Shown one piece after another: positions 39,601-51,600 of a stretch of DNA of 64,000 bases. The stretch lies in the NCBI GenBank assembly GCA_050084985.1, contig JBITNC010000002.1, forward strand, positions 17,794,001 through 17,858,000, given 5' to 3'. This DNA comes from Nageia nagi. Its lineage: Eukaryota > Pinophyta. Below the pieces are notes generated by a model. It did no database searches, was not told where the DNA came from, and saw nothing but the letters and a program-made list of their open reading frames with translations. The position numbers and the translations under genes are program-made. Each line of letters opens with the position of its first letter. The first letter of the stretch is position 1.

Positions 39601-42600
39601 CAGCACTATGAGGATGATCATATGCAAGAGGCTCATTATGGTGGAGACATATGCATAATAGAGATGGTGGTCCCATTGGAGCACCAAAGGACTACACTAG
39701 GGACAAGGAGGTTGAGCATGATAACAAGGACATGGAGGAGGATAAAGATGATAAGGTGGTATTAGATGTGGTTCTTCCATATATTTTTCAAATGGATCAA
39801 TCCTAGAGAGTTGAAGATCCATGTAAGTGTTCTCAATACACCCAATGTTAGTTGCCAAAATAAAAATAGAAAAAAAATAGAATAAAAGCTAGAGATGTAA
39901 AACAAAACTAGATTGTGGTGTAGTATGTGCATAGTGTTTGATTGAAATATGTGTTTGCAGCTAGCATTGATGCATAAATATTCTTATTTTGGGAGCTAAT
40001 ACAACTATTCTTATAGGAGGTAAGAGTATGCTTACTCATATATCTAAACATAGTGGGTATTTGTATAGATACTTAAAATTCCATTTTAACTATCTAATGA
40101 CTATTTTAGTGATTTACTCTATTTGTGCAAAATGTCAACTTGAATGCATGCTGGATAAATCAAGATTAATTTAAGTGAATTCATTTGAATTAGCATTTCC
40201 TTCTATGCACATTGTTCTAAATGGGTCCACCTAGATGAACTCAAAATCCAATTTCTGAATCTTTTATAAAGTACTCTCAAGTGCTCATTTCAAATATAGC
40301 CATCCAAGTTCAAGACGTATCATTATCAAAGATAAAACAAGAAATAGTGCAATATCGTCTTCTATCATCATAGTTGAATCATAAAAAGATTCAAGAAGCT
40401 AAAGGGAGCCTTCCAAAAACAACACAACTTGAAATGGGCATTCAGGCCAAAACCCCCAACATTCTAGAACCCCAACTTAGAACACCCAATGCTCTAGAAT
40501 CACAGGGCCAAATGTGGATGCTTTGGTCGCAAACCTCTAAAATCCCCACAATTAAGCCAAGTCATTCCACAACATATGTACATCTATCTTAGCATCATCC
40601 AAAGCAAAATCATCTCTAGAATCATCATTTGCATAAATCCCATCTCAAAATTATATAGATATATCATCTGAAAACAACTAGGATTCGCCCTCCAAGATCA
40701 CAAGCTATCTATCAGAAAGCATCCAATCCTTCACCCTCCAAATAAATCTTCCTTGTATATCCTCTTATGAATTCACATACCTAATTACTAAATCCTATAC
40801 TAGATATTGCTACTATTCTATTTTCATTCCATTATAATAAATATGCATGTCTTAAATCATTGTTCATTATTTTTATGTCTAAAATTGGTGAACGTAATTA
40901 TTTTTTTATTTTTAAAAACCCTCGATTTTTTGTGAATCGAACTACTAAAAATGTTTTTGGACAAAACCTCACTTTTTGTTCATGTTTTTTTTATATGTAA
41001 TGAACCCTATCAACCCTATAACCTTGCCCAAACCATAGTTTTTGGTAAGCCCGATATTTGAGAAAACAACTTCTAAAAAATCATCTAAAATACAAAAAAA
41101 AAAAAAAAAATCCTCCATGACCTTGTCAAAACCTTAGATTTGACCTTAGAGCATCATGGCTTCTTCATCCAATTGAACAATTTTTCAAAGCTAGTGATAT
41201 GAAAGAAGAGAACCAACTTTTCTTATAAAATAGTACGAGTGTTTGTGACACACCAAACAATCAAAATAATCAGAATGCTCAAAGCTCAACTTTGCCCACT
41301 CTCAAAGCCCAACATCACCCACTCAAAGTGCAACTTTGTCCACTACTAGTGTACAAGCAATTTCAGAAATAATAGTACTAAGCAAATTGTTGGCTCAAAG
41401 TAGGGCTAAGATAAATCTATGAAATTACAAGGTGATTCGCATTACTCTTACAAAATTCTCACCAAAGTTATATATGTTAATTCTAGCATCTTTTAAGTCA
41501 TAATCACTGTCATCATTAACAAGAATTTGAATAATGGATGCTCTTTTCTTAGCTATCATTTCATTTCTTTTCGGTTTGATAGTAGTTTCAAATTCATTTT
41601 GTTTGAAGGCTTTTAGGGTAGTGCAAACAAGGGTGAAGATCACACAAAGAGATTAAAAATTTGACAAGGAACATCCTAATTTGGAAAACTAGAAGTTTTA
41701 CAAATTATAGTTTGAGAGAAATACAAACAATGAGGAACAAAAACAAACTAAAAACCAATGGTTTTTGGCAAAACAGAAATATCAAGTTCACCATAATACA
41801 ATCAATTTTGTATAGGAAATGAAAATAGAATAATAGCAATATAGAAGAACTTGATTTTATAAGCTAGGTTAAAAATTTAAAGTGGAGATATAGAAAAGAC
41901 TTGCCTATAAGTTGTATGGATTGGAGGTAAGCTGGCAAACAACTTATGATCTAAGAGGATGAATCTTTGTGCTCTAAAGAGTCAAGTAAACTTTGAAGGC
42001 AAACAAATGATAAACGTGAGTGATATTGAGTTGGATAGAGGTCATAGAATCGTTTTGAGGTCAATCTAAATTAGAGGCCAAATTACCAACACTCTATGAT
42101 AAGGATCCCAAAATGCTTAGAGTGATATTGAGTTGGTCATGGATCTGTTTTGGGGTAAATCTGCTCAAGGACCAAATCACCAACACTAATAAGGGTCCCA
42201 AAATGCTCAACATTCTAGGATGCAAAGTCCAAAATGTCCATGTTTTATTGCAAAATTCTAAAATACAATGAACTTTTAATCAATGCATGCAACAGAATTT
42301 TGTGTGCGAATCTAAGATTTCGATTTTATTCTTACAAAACTTATTCAAAGAAATTCTAAAAAATGTGATTGATTTTGCTAAAGGTATTAACAATAAGACA
42401 TTAAAAGGTGTTAAGAGCATCATATAATGTACAACCTTGTATTTGAATTACAACATTGATCAAAATCTTTCAAAGATCAAATGAGTTTTAACTTTTACTT
42501 TATATAGATTTGAGAAATATAATTTTAGGTTTATTTAAGTGGACCCTTTTAGAATGATATGAGCATAGAATAATATTAAATCATGAGATTTTACATAAAT

Positions 42601-45600
42601 TAGAATAGCCCAAATAAGTTCAAATTATCATTTACATATAAATCAAGTAAATCACTTAAAAAAGGTAAAAGTAAAGTCAACATTTAACGTCTTTAAACCT
42701 ATTAGGTTGTAAAACTTATCAAGAGTTTTTAAATATCACCAATGTAGGGGGTGGGAGTGGAACTTGAAACCCATGGTTATCTACACACCTCTCTTATCCT
42801 AACTCCCCTAACAAGAAGTGATAAAAATAAAATGTTCTTACATTTTTGATAGATAAAAATGTTTTCACATTTTAAATAAAATCACTTAGATAGATAAAAA
42901 TATTTTCACATAACAAGCAAAGATCAAAAATTAAACTCCTTTATGTCTACTCTATAAAACTGATTTTAAAAAAGCATCACAACTCTATTGAGAAATGGAC
43001 ATGAACTTGTGTGGGCAAAAGTAAAGTTATGGTTAAACTCTTAATGTTATCGTTATTTTAATATGATCAGAGAAAAATTTTATTTACTGAATCTTGAATA
43101 CTTACAGTGGGTACAGCCAATGCCAAACTCGCACTTGTGCCTCTCCAAAGCCTGAGGACCCCCTCCTACATAAGATCTCTCCAATCAACAACAATGTCAA
43201 TAATATCAATGCCCTCAGCTAAATACCAAATTAAAACTTTAGAAACTGCATACAATTCAAAATTTAAATTCTTATAACACCTTCCTCAAACAAAGGTACC
43301 TGTTGAATTATCTTGCACAAGGCATCAAATGACCCTTTGTACTGCAAAATAACAACACATAAAACAATCATCAATAAAATAATAATGAACTATAAAATAT
43401 AATATAATATTTTTTTGGATGAAAAAGCAAATTTATTACTTAATCATGCAAAAAAAGGCAGAGGTGGGAAGGTTTAACACTCCCCAAAATATCACAAAAG
43501 TATGTCAAGTCACACTAACTGCTTCGCATTGTCAGTTAGGACTATCACAAGTATCAAAATAACACTTTAACAAAAAAACAGAACACCCATAACCTATTAA
43601 TAAACTTTTCCTAATATGAAAGTTTACCATTAAAGCATCATATTGCCATCCTTGAGAAATATTCAGGGCATCCCAACCATCACTAGCGACCCTGCCACCT
43701 TCAGGATTCACTGCATTGTCAATTGCATTCTCCTCCACCTGGAGAGGTATTAATTTATCAACCCAACAAATAATCCTTTCAGAAGACTATGAGGGTATGT
43801 CCTAGCCTGCATTATGTGTATAAGAGGAGGATCTCTCTATACAAGGGTGCTTGTTAACCAAAGGTGGCTGAGACCAATGCCTGCCTGGGGAGAGTTTGGG
43901 TCACGTGCATGTAACGGACCTCAACGTGGTCTAGAACGAGCTCTTCCCTGTGCCAATCGTTGAGTAGCCTACCTTTCATCCAGTTCGAGAGGGAGCGTAC
44001 TGACAACACATGGAGCATTGCCCCAATAGTCCATGAGACCCCATAAGTATTGAATCTCAATGTTGATATTCTCCACTTGATTATTAATCTGCAGCCAACA
44101 GTCATATAATACCTCATATTTATCAAAGAGAGAAAAATATAATGAAGGATTCTTGTCTAGAAATGTGATTTTGCATCTTTTCTTCCATAAGTGAAACAGC
44201 AAATCAACTCTGAAAATATGCCAAACAACTGAGAGTTTTTCAGCAAACTCAACATTGTCACCTAACAAAATATGAAGCCATGAGCAAGAACTTTTCATGT
44301 AATGCCTAAAAAAGGTGAGTATCCAATGCCAAGCCTCTTGTGCTCTAAGACAATCCCAAAACACATGTTTACAGTCTTCCTCTTCCAAACAATTTTTACA
44401 CGTATTAGTGACACCCATGTATTTTAATCTTGAACCAATGGGGAGGCCTTGGTGTAGCACACTCCATCCAAGAAAGCTCTTTTTGGGTTCCAAGAAATTT
44501 GCCCATATTGCCCTGAACTGCAGGACCCAACATTTTTTGGAGGAGACAAGGTCCCATTTTGTGTTGAGTTTATCATACATCGGAATGACCGGCGATAACC
44601 ATGTATACCCCAACTTGGCTTTATATTGTAGCAGAGGGGTATTTTTGGGCAGACCCAATCCTCCCACCATGGTGTTTAATATTGCTGAAAAGCAAAAACT
44701 TTGTTCCATACTGTCAGGGGAGTGTTTCCAATCACAGCCTTATATGTGGGTTTGTCCTTGGCCATAAGGTTGAATTTCTTTCGAAACTCACCCTAAGGAA
44801 TCCATGATTTATTGTGAGGCGACATGAAGTCAATCAAGGAAGCAATTCCCCTTTTGAAAAAACTTTGTGCATGAATCTGTTGTGACTAAAACACAACATG
44901 CCCCAAAATCATGCGATTTTGGGGACCCTCATCACTCCTTGTCAACACATTGTCATGTTGTTGTCTCATCTACTCCAAGTGATGTCATAAGCCCCAGATT
45001 CAATGTCGAGTCCCCCAGGTTCAAGTCTCATCCTTCGCCTGAGCTTAGTCATACCAAACCAAAAATTTGAAATTCCTCAAAAAATGGCTAAGTCTGGAAA
45101 ACCAAAAGTCGATCCTAGGTGAACCAGGGGAGTCCAGGGCGACTCAGGATAGAGTCAAGCCAAACTGGGTCACTCCAAGGGCTATTGCATGATTTTAAAG
45201 GACAAAATCTTGTCTTTTTGAATCATGCAACTGGGTCAGGGAGTCGTCCAAACTGAAGTTAATTCCCGAAAAAGCAATCTAGGTCACTTTGAGGCTTGGC
45301 GCATGCTTCAAGAAGACAAAATCTTGTCTTTTTGAATCATGCAACAGGATTATAGAGCAGAGAGAACAGTCTGGATCAGGAACAGAATAGAGAAAAGATA
45401 AGAACAAGGCATAGCAAGTCTGTCGCATGATTTCAAAAGACAAAATCTTGACTTTTTGAATCATGCAACCAAGTGGGGAGGTGTAACTGGGCAAGTTCGA
45501 AGGTCAAAAAGTGAAACCCATGCATTTAGGAGGCTAGTGCATGCGTCAAAAAGACACAATCATGACTTTTTGAATAATAAGCCCAACCTAGAAAGGCTTC

Positions 45601-48600
45601 TAGTTCATTCAAACAAGAAAAATTGGCCAAGGCATGAAGCCCAAAACCCCAAGACTAGGAGGGTTGGCGCATGATTTCAAAAGACAAGTTTTTGACTATT
45701 TGAATCATGCGACAAGCCTAGGAAGCCTCCAAGAGCGAAGAAACATGAAAATTTTGGCGAAGGCACAGAGACTGGAACATGCAAGATGCAAAATTGGCCA
45801 TCTGGAAGCTATCGCATGATTTCAAAAGACACAATCATGACTTTTTGAATCATGCAACCAAGCTGGAAAGGCAGGAGAGGCTGTCACATGATTTCAAAAG
45901 ACACAATCATGACTTTTTGAATCATGCAACCAAGTCATGATTGTGTCTTTTGAAATCATGTGACAACCTCTCTTGCCTTTCCAGCTTGGTCGCATGATTC
46001 AAAAGGTCATGATTGTGTCTTTTGAAATCATGCGACAGCTTCCAAATGGCCAATTTTGCATCTTGATTTCAAAAGACACAATCATGACTTTTTGAATCAT
46101 GCGACCAAGTTGGACAGACAGGAGAGGCTATCGAATGATTCAAAAAGACACAAACATAACTTTTTGAACCATGCGCCAAGCTTGGGGAGTGTCCAGATTG
46201 GGCTTAAAGGTCAAATTTGACAAGCCCAAGCACCATAAAGAGCAAAAATCAGCCAAGTTCAGGTCTCAGGACAAGCTTCAAGGTCAAGTTGAGAGAGCAG
46301 AGGAGCAAGAACATCAACACACAAAGAGCATTCATCCCCAAGGCTGGTGCATGATCCAGAAAGACAAAATCTTGTCTTTTCTTGGCATGCGCCAAGCCTG
46401 AAGGTGTCCTGGAACCCCCACATCTAGTCCTAGCCGGCTGGACTTGAAATTTAATGCAGGAACACATCTCAAGGATGGACACATGGACGGCCAGGGTGGA
46501 ACTTTTCTTATACTACGAAATTCTTGGATGAGGATTTCAAGGAACGTGTTGCGGGCTTGGGCCCACCGTGAGCTTAGTCACAATTTTCCAGTTTATTTTA
46601 TTTCCAAGAAAATGACATCTATTTTTGCTAAAATATTTTTATATATTTATTTAATTCCCAAACCTGTGATGGATGAGGATTTGGTCCCACAAGTTTGGAA
46701 GAAACCTTGTAACGCCATGTGGCGATTTGCGATTGGACGTTTTGTATTTTCTCGTAATTTGCATTAGGGTTAGGGCAACATTTTGAGTTGCCACAAAAGC
46801 TATTTATAGCCCATTCGGGCTCATTTGTAATAGATTAGACATTTTTGCAAATTGGGCTACTAACACAATATTTCCAAACTTGCAAGTTTCCCTATTTTGT
46901 AATTGTGATATAATTACAAGAAATTGAAGTGAGCATATTTTCATTTGGAACTATGAATGTGAATGTGTGTGACATCCTTATGCTATCTTGAGTGTTTGGA
47001 ACATTTTGTAAACCTTGTTAGGGTGGACAAAAGAGTGCCTAAAAAACTCTTTGAAATATTTCAAGTGGTGTATGGTTGTGATGTTTCATAGTTTGCACAT
47101 TGGATTAGGATGTTTTAAGATGACTTGTATATGTCGTTTAATATAGGAACTTCACTCCTGTTTGAGTTCTACCCACATCATATCTTTCCTTTCCATTGCC
47201 TTAGCACTAAGCTCCCCTTGCTAGGACACTCGTGTTGTTGCCTTCCAAGTCGGATTTGGAGTGCATGGAACCTATGCCAAACCCGTACAAGTCTAGTCTT
47301 AGAAACCCATGCTAGTCGGTGAAAATATTGCCCCTTGAGCTGAATTCATATATCATCGTCTTCTCACAACCTTTTTTATTCTTTTTATTTCTTTTGTGCG
47401 GCTTTCGCAACAAATCTTTTCATTTTTCTTTATTTCTTGAGAAACAACTATTTCTGGATTAGGGACCCTTCGAGTCCTTGGTTAACAAAAGTTATTTGAG
47501 TTGGTAACAGCTTTAAGCATCTCCACCGAATCACCTAAGTGACGTAACAGCTTTAAGCATCTCCACCGAATCACCTAAGTGATCCCTTGCACTCTTCACT
47601 TTCAAACCTTTGAGGTAAACAGTCCTCATAACGAGTTGGGGTCACGCCCTACTACTCAGGTGTTGGAGTCTTTCAACAAGCCTTGTGATACAATTTTCCA
47701 ATCAACAAGGGTAGGAAAGAAAAAGCCCCCAACAAAATCCATTTCACATTAACTAAGGGGATACCTTGGATACTAAAAACAAACCAGACATTTAATTGTG
47801 ATATATATGCAGCAAGGCCTTCCTTTTTCCATGAAAGTTTGCTCTTGAGAGCTCCCCAAAGCTTTCCAAATACTCTAAATGACAAAGGACCCTTTGATTT
47901 TTATTGGAACAATGAGTGTTTGAAGGTTTAAACCTTTCCATACCTTTTTACCAAAAGGGAGCCCGGAGAGAATGCTATTCTTGATTAGAATTTTCCAATT
48001 TTCATCTCCCTGCAGGGATCTGGCAACCACTTAGCACATAATGCATAACCTTGTCTTTGAAAGTCAAACAAACCCACCCAGGCCACTCTATGAAACCCCT
48101 TGTTACCTACAGTATTGGAGCAAAGGAAGGCTTTAAGCAACTTTTCCAATGACTTGTAGCAATTTTTAGAAGGGACCCAACAGGAAGAGTAGTACACGTG
48201 TCGAGGCCAGGACCTTGGAGCATATCTAGAATTTCCCAGCCAGAGAAAGTTTTTGGTGGTCCAATAGCTTAGTTCTTTTTCTACTTTTTGAACCACATAA
48301 TGCCATAAGCTAGTTGAGGCCCCTTGAAAGGCAAAGATGATACCAAGGAATTTGAACATCTCCCCATGTTGAATCCAACTCCATGGTTTTGAAGCCAATC
48401 ACTAAGGAGTGTCACTTATCATTTGTCTATAGCATGAAGTCTTTCTCCATTATATGCTTGAGCCAAAAGCTAAACAAAAGGTGTTCAAACAAGCTAGGGC
48501 ATTAGCTATAGAGGAATATTCTTTAGCAAGAGTTAGGAAGGAGTCATCGGCAAAGTGTCCATTGATCAACTGTTTATTTGTGTTGGGAAAAGAGATGCCT

Positions 48601-51600
48601 TTGACCAACCCTAAACTAGCCTTACGAGCAAGGAGGTACCCACAGGATTCAACTGCAAGTATAAACAATGATGGGGCTAATGGACATCCTTGCCTATAAG
48701 ATCTTCCCAAGGGAATGCTTTGTGAATGAGATTTATCAAGAGATAAAACTGCAGAAGCATCTTTGAATAACATCCAAACTGTGTCCACAAAGAAGGATCC
48801 AAACCCCAGGGCTCTTAACATTGCAGTGATAAAGAACCATTCAATTTTGTTATAGGCTTTCTCAAAATCAATTTGATAAACAGAACTGGTTGGTTTCACA
48901 TTCTAGCCCATTCCATTCCTTTCCAGACTGCTATCACATTATCAAGAATATACCTGTCTTGGACAAAACATGTTTGCTTAAGTTGTATGATAAGAGGCAA
49001 AAGTGGTCTGAGTTTAAGGGCTAAGGCTTTGACAATGATCTTATAAATAACATTTAGTAAAGTGATGGGACTCCAATTAGTAATTAATACTGGATCACCT
49101 TCTTTGGGCATGAATTTAACATTCCCCTTTTTTATGATTGGACCGAAGGACCCTACAAATATTGCTTCTTTGTATACATTCCAAAGATCTGACCCCACAA
49201 GTCCCAGTATTTTTTGTAGGATTCACATGGAAAACCATCCAAACCTGGAGCCTTTTCATTGGCCATTACCATCAGTGTTTGTTTCAAATCATCCAGAGTA
49301 AGGGGAGCATGTAATATCCCCTTTTGAACAAAATTAAGGAAATTTGGGATCCTTGGTTTCCCTTTTATAAATAATTTGTTTTCGCATTAGTAGTAACTTG
49401 GGATAGAAAAATAATGGTCCATTGGACCCACATTGTGAGTGCAAAGGTGGGACGTTTTCCTCCCAAGCATAGGATGAGTTGTTTTATTGTTATTTTTATG
49501 TACTTGGAGATCCTAAAGATTGATTGTGGGAACCCCAAGACTTGTATGACACCTAGATAGCCACACATGGCAAGGATGGACACTTATGATCCCAACGTTG
49601 GACTTGGGGAGCATCATTGTAAGTTTGCACACCTACGCCACACTTGGGGAAGACTATATACCCCCACGTGGCCACATGATGACATATATTTGGCATGTGT
49701 AGCCTCTAGAAGGCTAACGTTGGGCATGCATGACACCTAGACACATTGGGGAACACATCCAACCCCATGATTGGGCATTTGAGAGCCTCTAAGAGGTAAC
49801 GTTGGATTTGAAGGTTGGGGTGATGACTCCTAGGTGAGATCCAGATCCAAGGAATGTTATATAAGGCATTGGAGCATCATTGTGAGGATATGTTGATTTT
49901 GATATTGAAACTACTCTTCAAAGCTTCTAAACACTTGGAGGCGTCAAGCACCCTTGGGCGTGTAGTTCAAGGAGAGTTTAGGAGGCTTGGGACACCTTGT
50001 AATCTACGGTTAAGGTGGTTGTTCGTGCTATGAAGCTTTGCCCTTCGTTGAGGCGTCCATAGCAATCATCATGTTTGAATCCATCTGGTGGTATTCCAGA
50101 ATTGCACTTGTTCTCTTCATCGAGAGCCAGCCTGTGAGGAAGCCCTTCAATGTGGAATCCATAGATCTGGTAGAGTGTGGTTGTTCTACAGCATATCTTC
50201 TTCAGTGATCGTATTTGCATATTTGTGTGCCCTACTTGGCTCCTTGAAGGCCAACATTGAGCCCTTTGGGCCTGGGTGACATATGGTTCCTGGCTCATCT
50301 TTGATGTGTTTGCTTGATATTTGAGGACCCTAGTGTGACGTTGGGCTCATTGTGTTGTTTTCTGGCTAAAGGAGTGAGACGATGTAATTATTGGCATATT
50401 TTATGACATGTTTGATGCCCTAGACTAGTTCGTTGCATTCCTAGAGGTATAATTTGATATTTGTTGGTGATTATCTAGCTAAATTCCATATTGTAGGATT
50501 TTGGGATTTTATAGAGTATCACACAGAGTTTTCTGATCTTCTATGACTTTATAAGGAACAACAGAACAACATTCATCAAGAGCCTTTTGGTGATCTACAC
50601 TCAAAGTTTGAGAGGCGAAAACATATTGGTAATGATTGGCAAATGCTTTAGTGATTTCAGGTAGAGTGGTAAGTCTAGAATCATTAACTTTCAAAGTAGA
50701 GAATTATGTATATTTTCCAAGAGGTTGAAGTCTTTTAAAGAATTCTTTGGAGACTCTATCACCTATCTTAAGCTAATGTAATTGGGCTTTAAGTTGTGCA
50801 CCTTTTGCTTCATAAACTTTTGCTTTTTGGAGTTCATATCTAATAGGAGCAGCTTGGGCTTGCAATTCAAAATCAAAAGGACTCCTTTCATGCTTGATTG
50901 AGACATTGTTAAATTCATTTTTTAAAACAACATTGGAGATTCTCCTCCTCTTGGTAATTTCTTTTCCTAAGGTTCTGAGTAAGACTGTTGTTATTTTTAT
51001 GGTATCACTCCACCAATCTATCCATCCAAAAGAAGATCTGAGCCTAGGAACAAGATTCCAAACATGGTGGATAGAGGCAACAATAGAAGGTTAATCCAAA
51101 AAAGAAGTATTGAAGTAGAACTAAGCAAGGAATTTTACTATTTTAACATCAGATGATTCCACAAAGAAGGTTAGTGGAACATAATCAGACAGGGAAGTCC
51201 TTGGAATTATTGAGACATATGGAGCCGAGTTGGATTTTTTGGTAAAGTGGAAGGTATTGTTTGCAAACATCATGGCTCGATCTAATCTTGTTAAGACTCT
51301 GTTATCTCCCTTCTGCATGTTGGACCAAGTGAACCATTGTTCATCTGGAACTCTTCAATCGTAAAGAAAAAATTGGCGTCAAACAGACTGAGTTTATTTT
51401 TCATGAAATAAAAAGCTTCTCTTTACCCATTGACCCACCTCATCGAGGAGAGACTTTTCTTATCACTAGTTTTTTCAACCATGTTAAAGTCACCACAGAG
51501 GATCCAGGTGGCAGTCGGCACATTCATAGAAATCCATAACCACAAAGCACATCTATTGGGTGCATGGTTCGAAAGCGTAAATATTAATGATACCAAAAGG

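Larger units (their letters stand above)
44878..47678 (+). mobile_element. 2.8-kb solo LTR carrying an array of palindromes
   Basis: Ends are TGTTGTGAC and TTTCAACA, giving a TGTTG/CAACA inverted terminus. It sits inside LINE coding sequence, which resumes on both sides. Just inside the left end is a 24-bp palindrome with arms CCCCAAAATC and GATTTTGGGG (44901-44925). The array of 42-nt palindromes fills 45187-46390. A TATA-like TATTTATAGC at 46801 suggests U3 ends near there. No matching 5-bp target duplication is seen (GAATC left, AGCCT right), and no internal or coding region. Orientation is inferred from the TATA box. Confidence 0.65.

Noticed and set aside
39484-39765. 93-codon frame with EWWLTTRPPP
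   Set aside because: Looks protein-like and may be transposon-derived, but no family could be named, so it is only mentioned in the intron entry.
44315-44767. 150-codon plus-strand frame
   Set aside because: It is the antisense of the LINE zf-RVT domain, which has clear protein motifs on the minus strand.
45187-46390. Could the regular palindromic repeats be a CRISPR array?
   Set aside because: The setting is plant nuclear DNA inside an LTR. Spacers vary from about 30 to 170 bp, resemble one another, and no cas gene is present. The units are better described as LTR palindromes.
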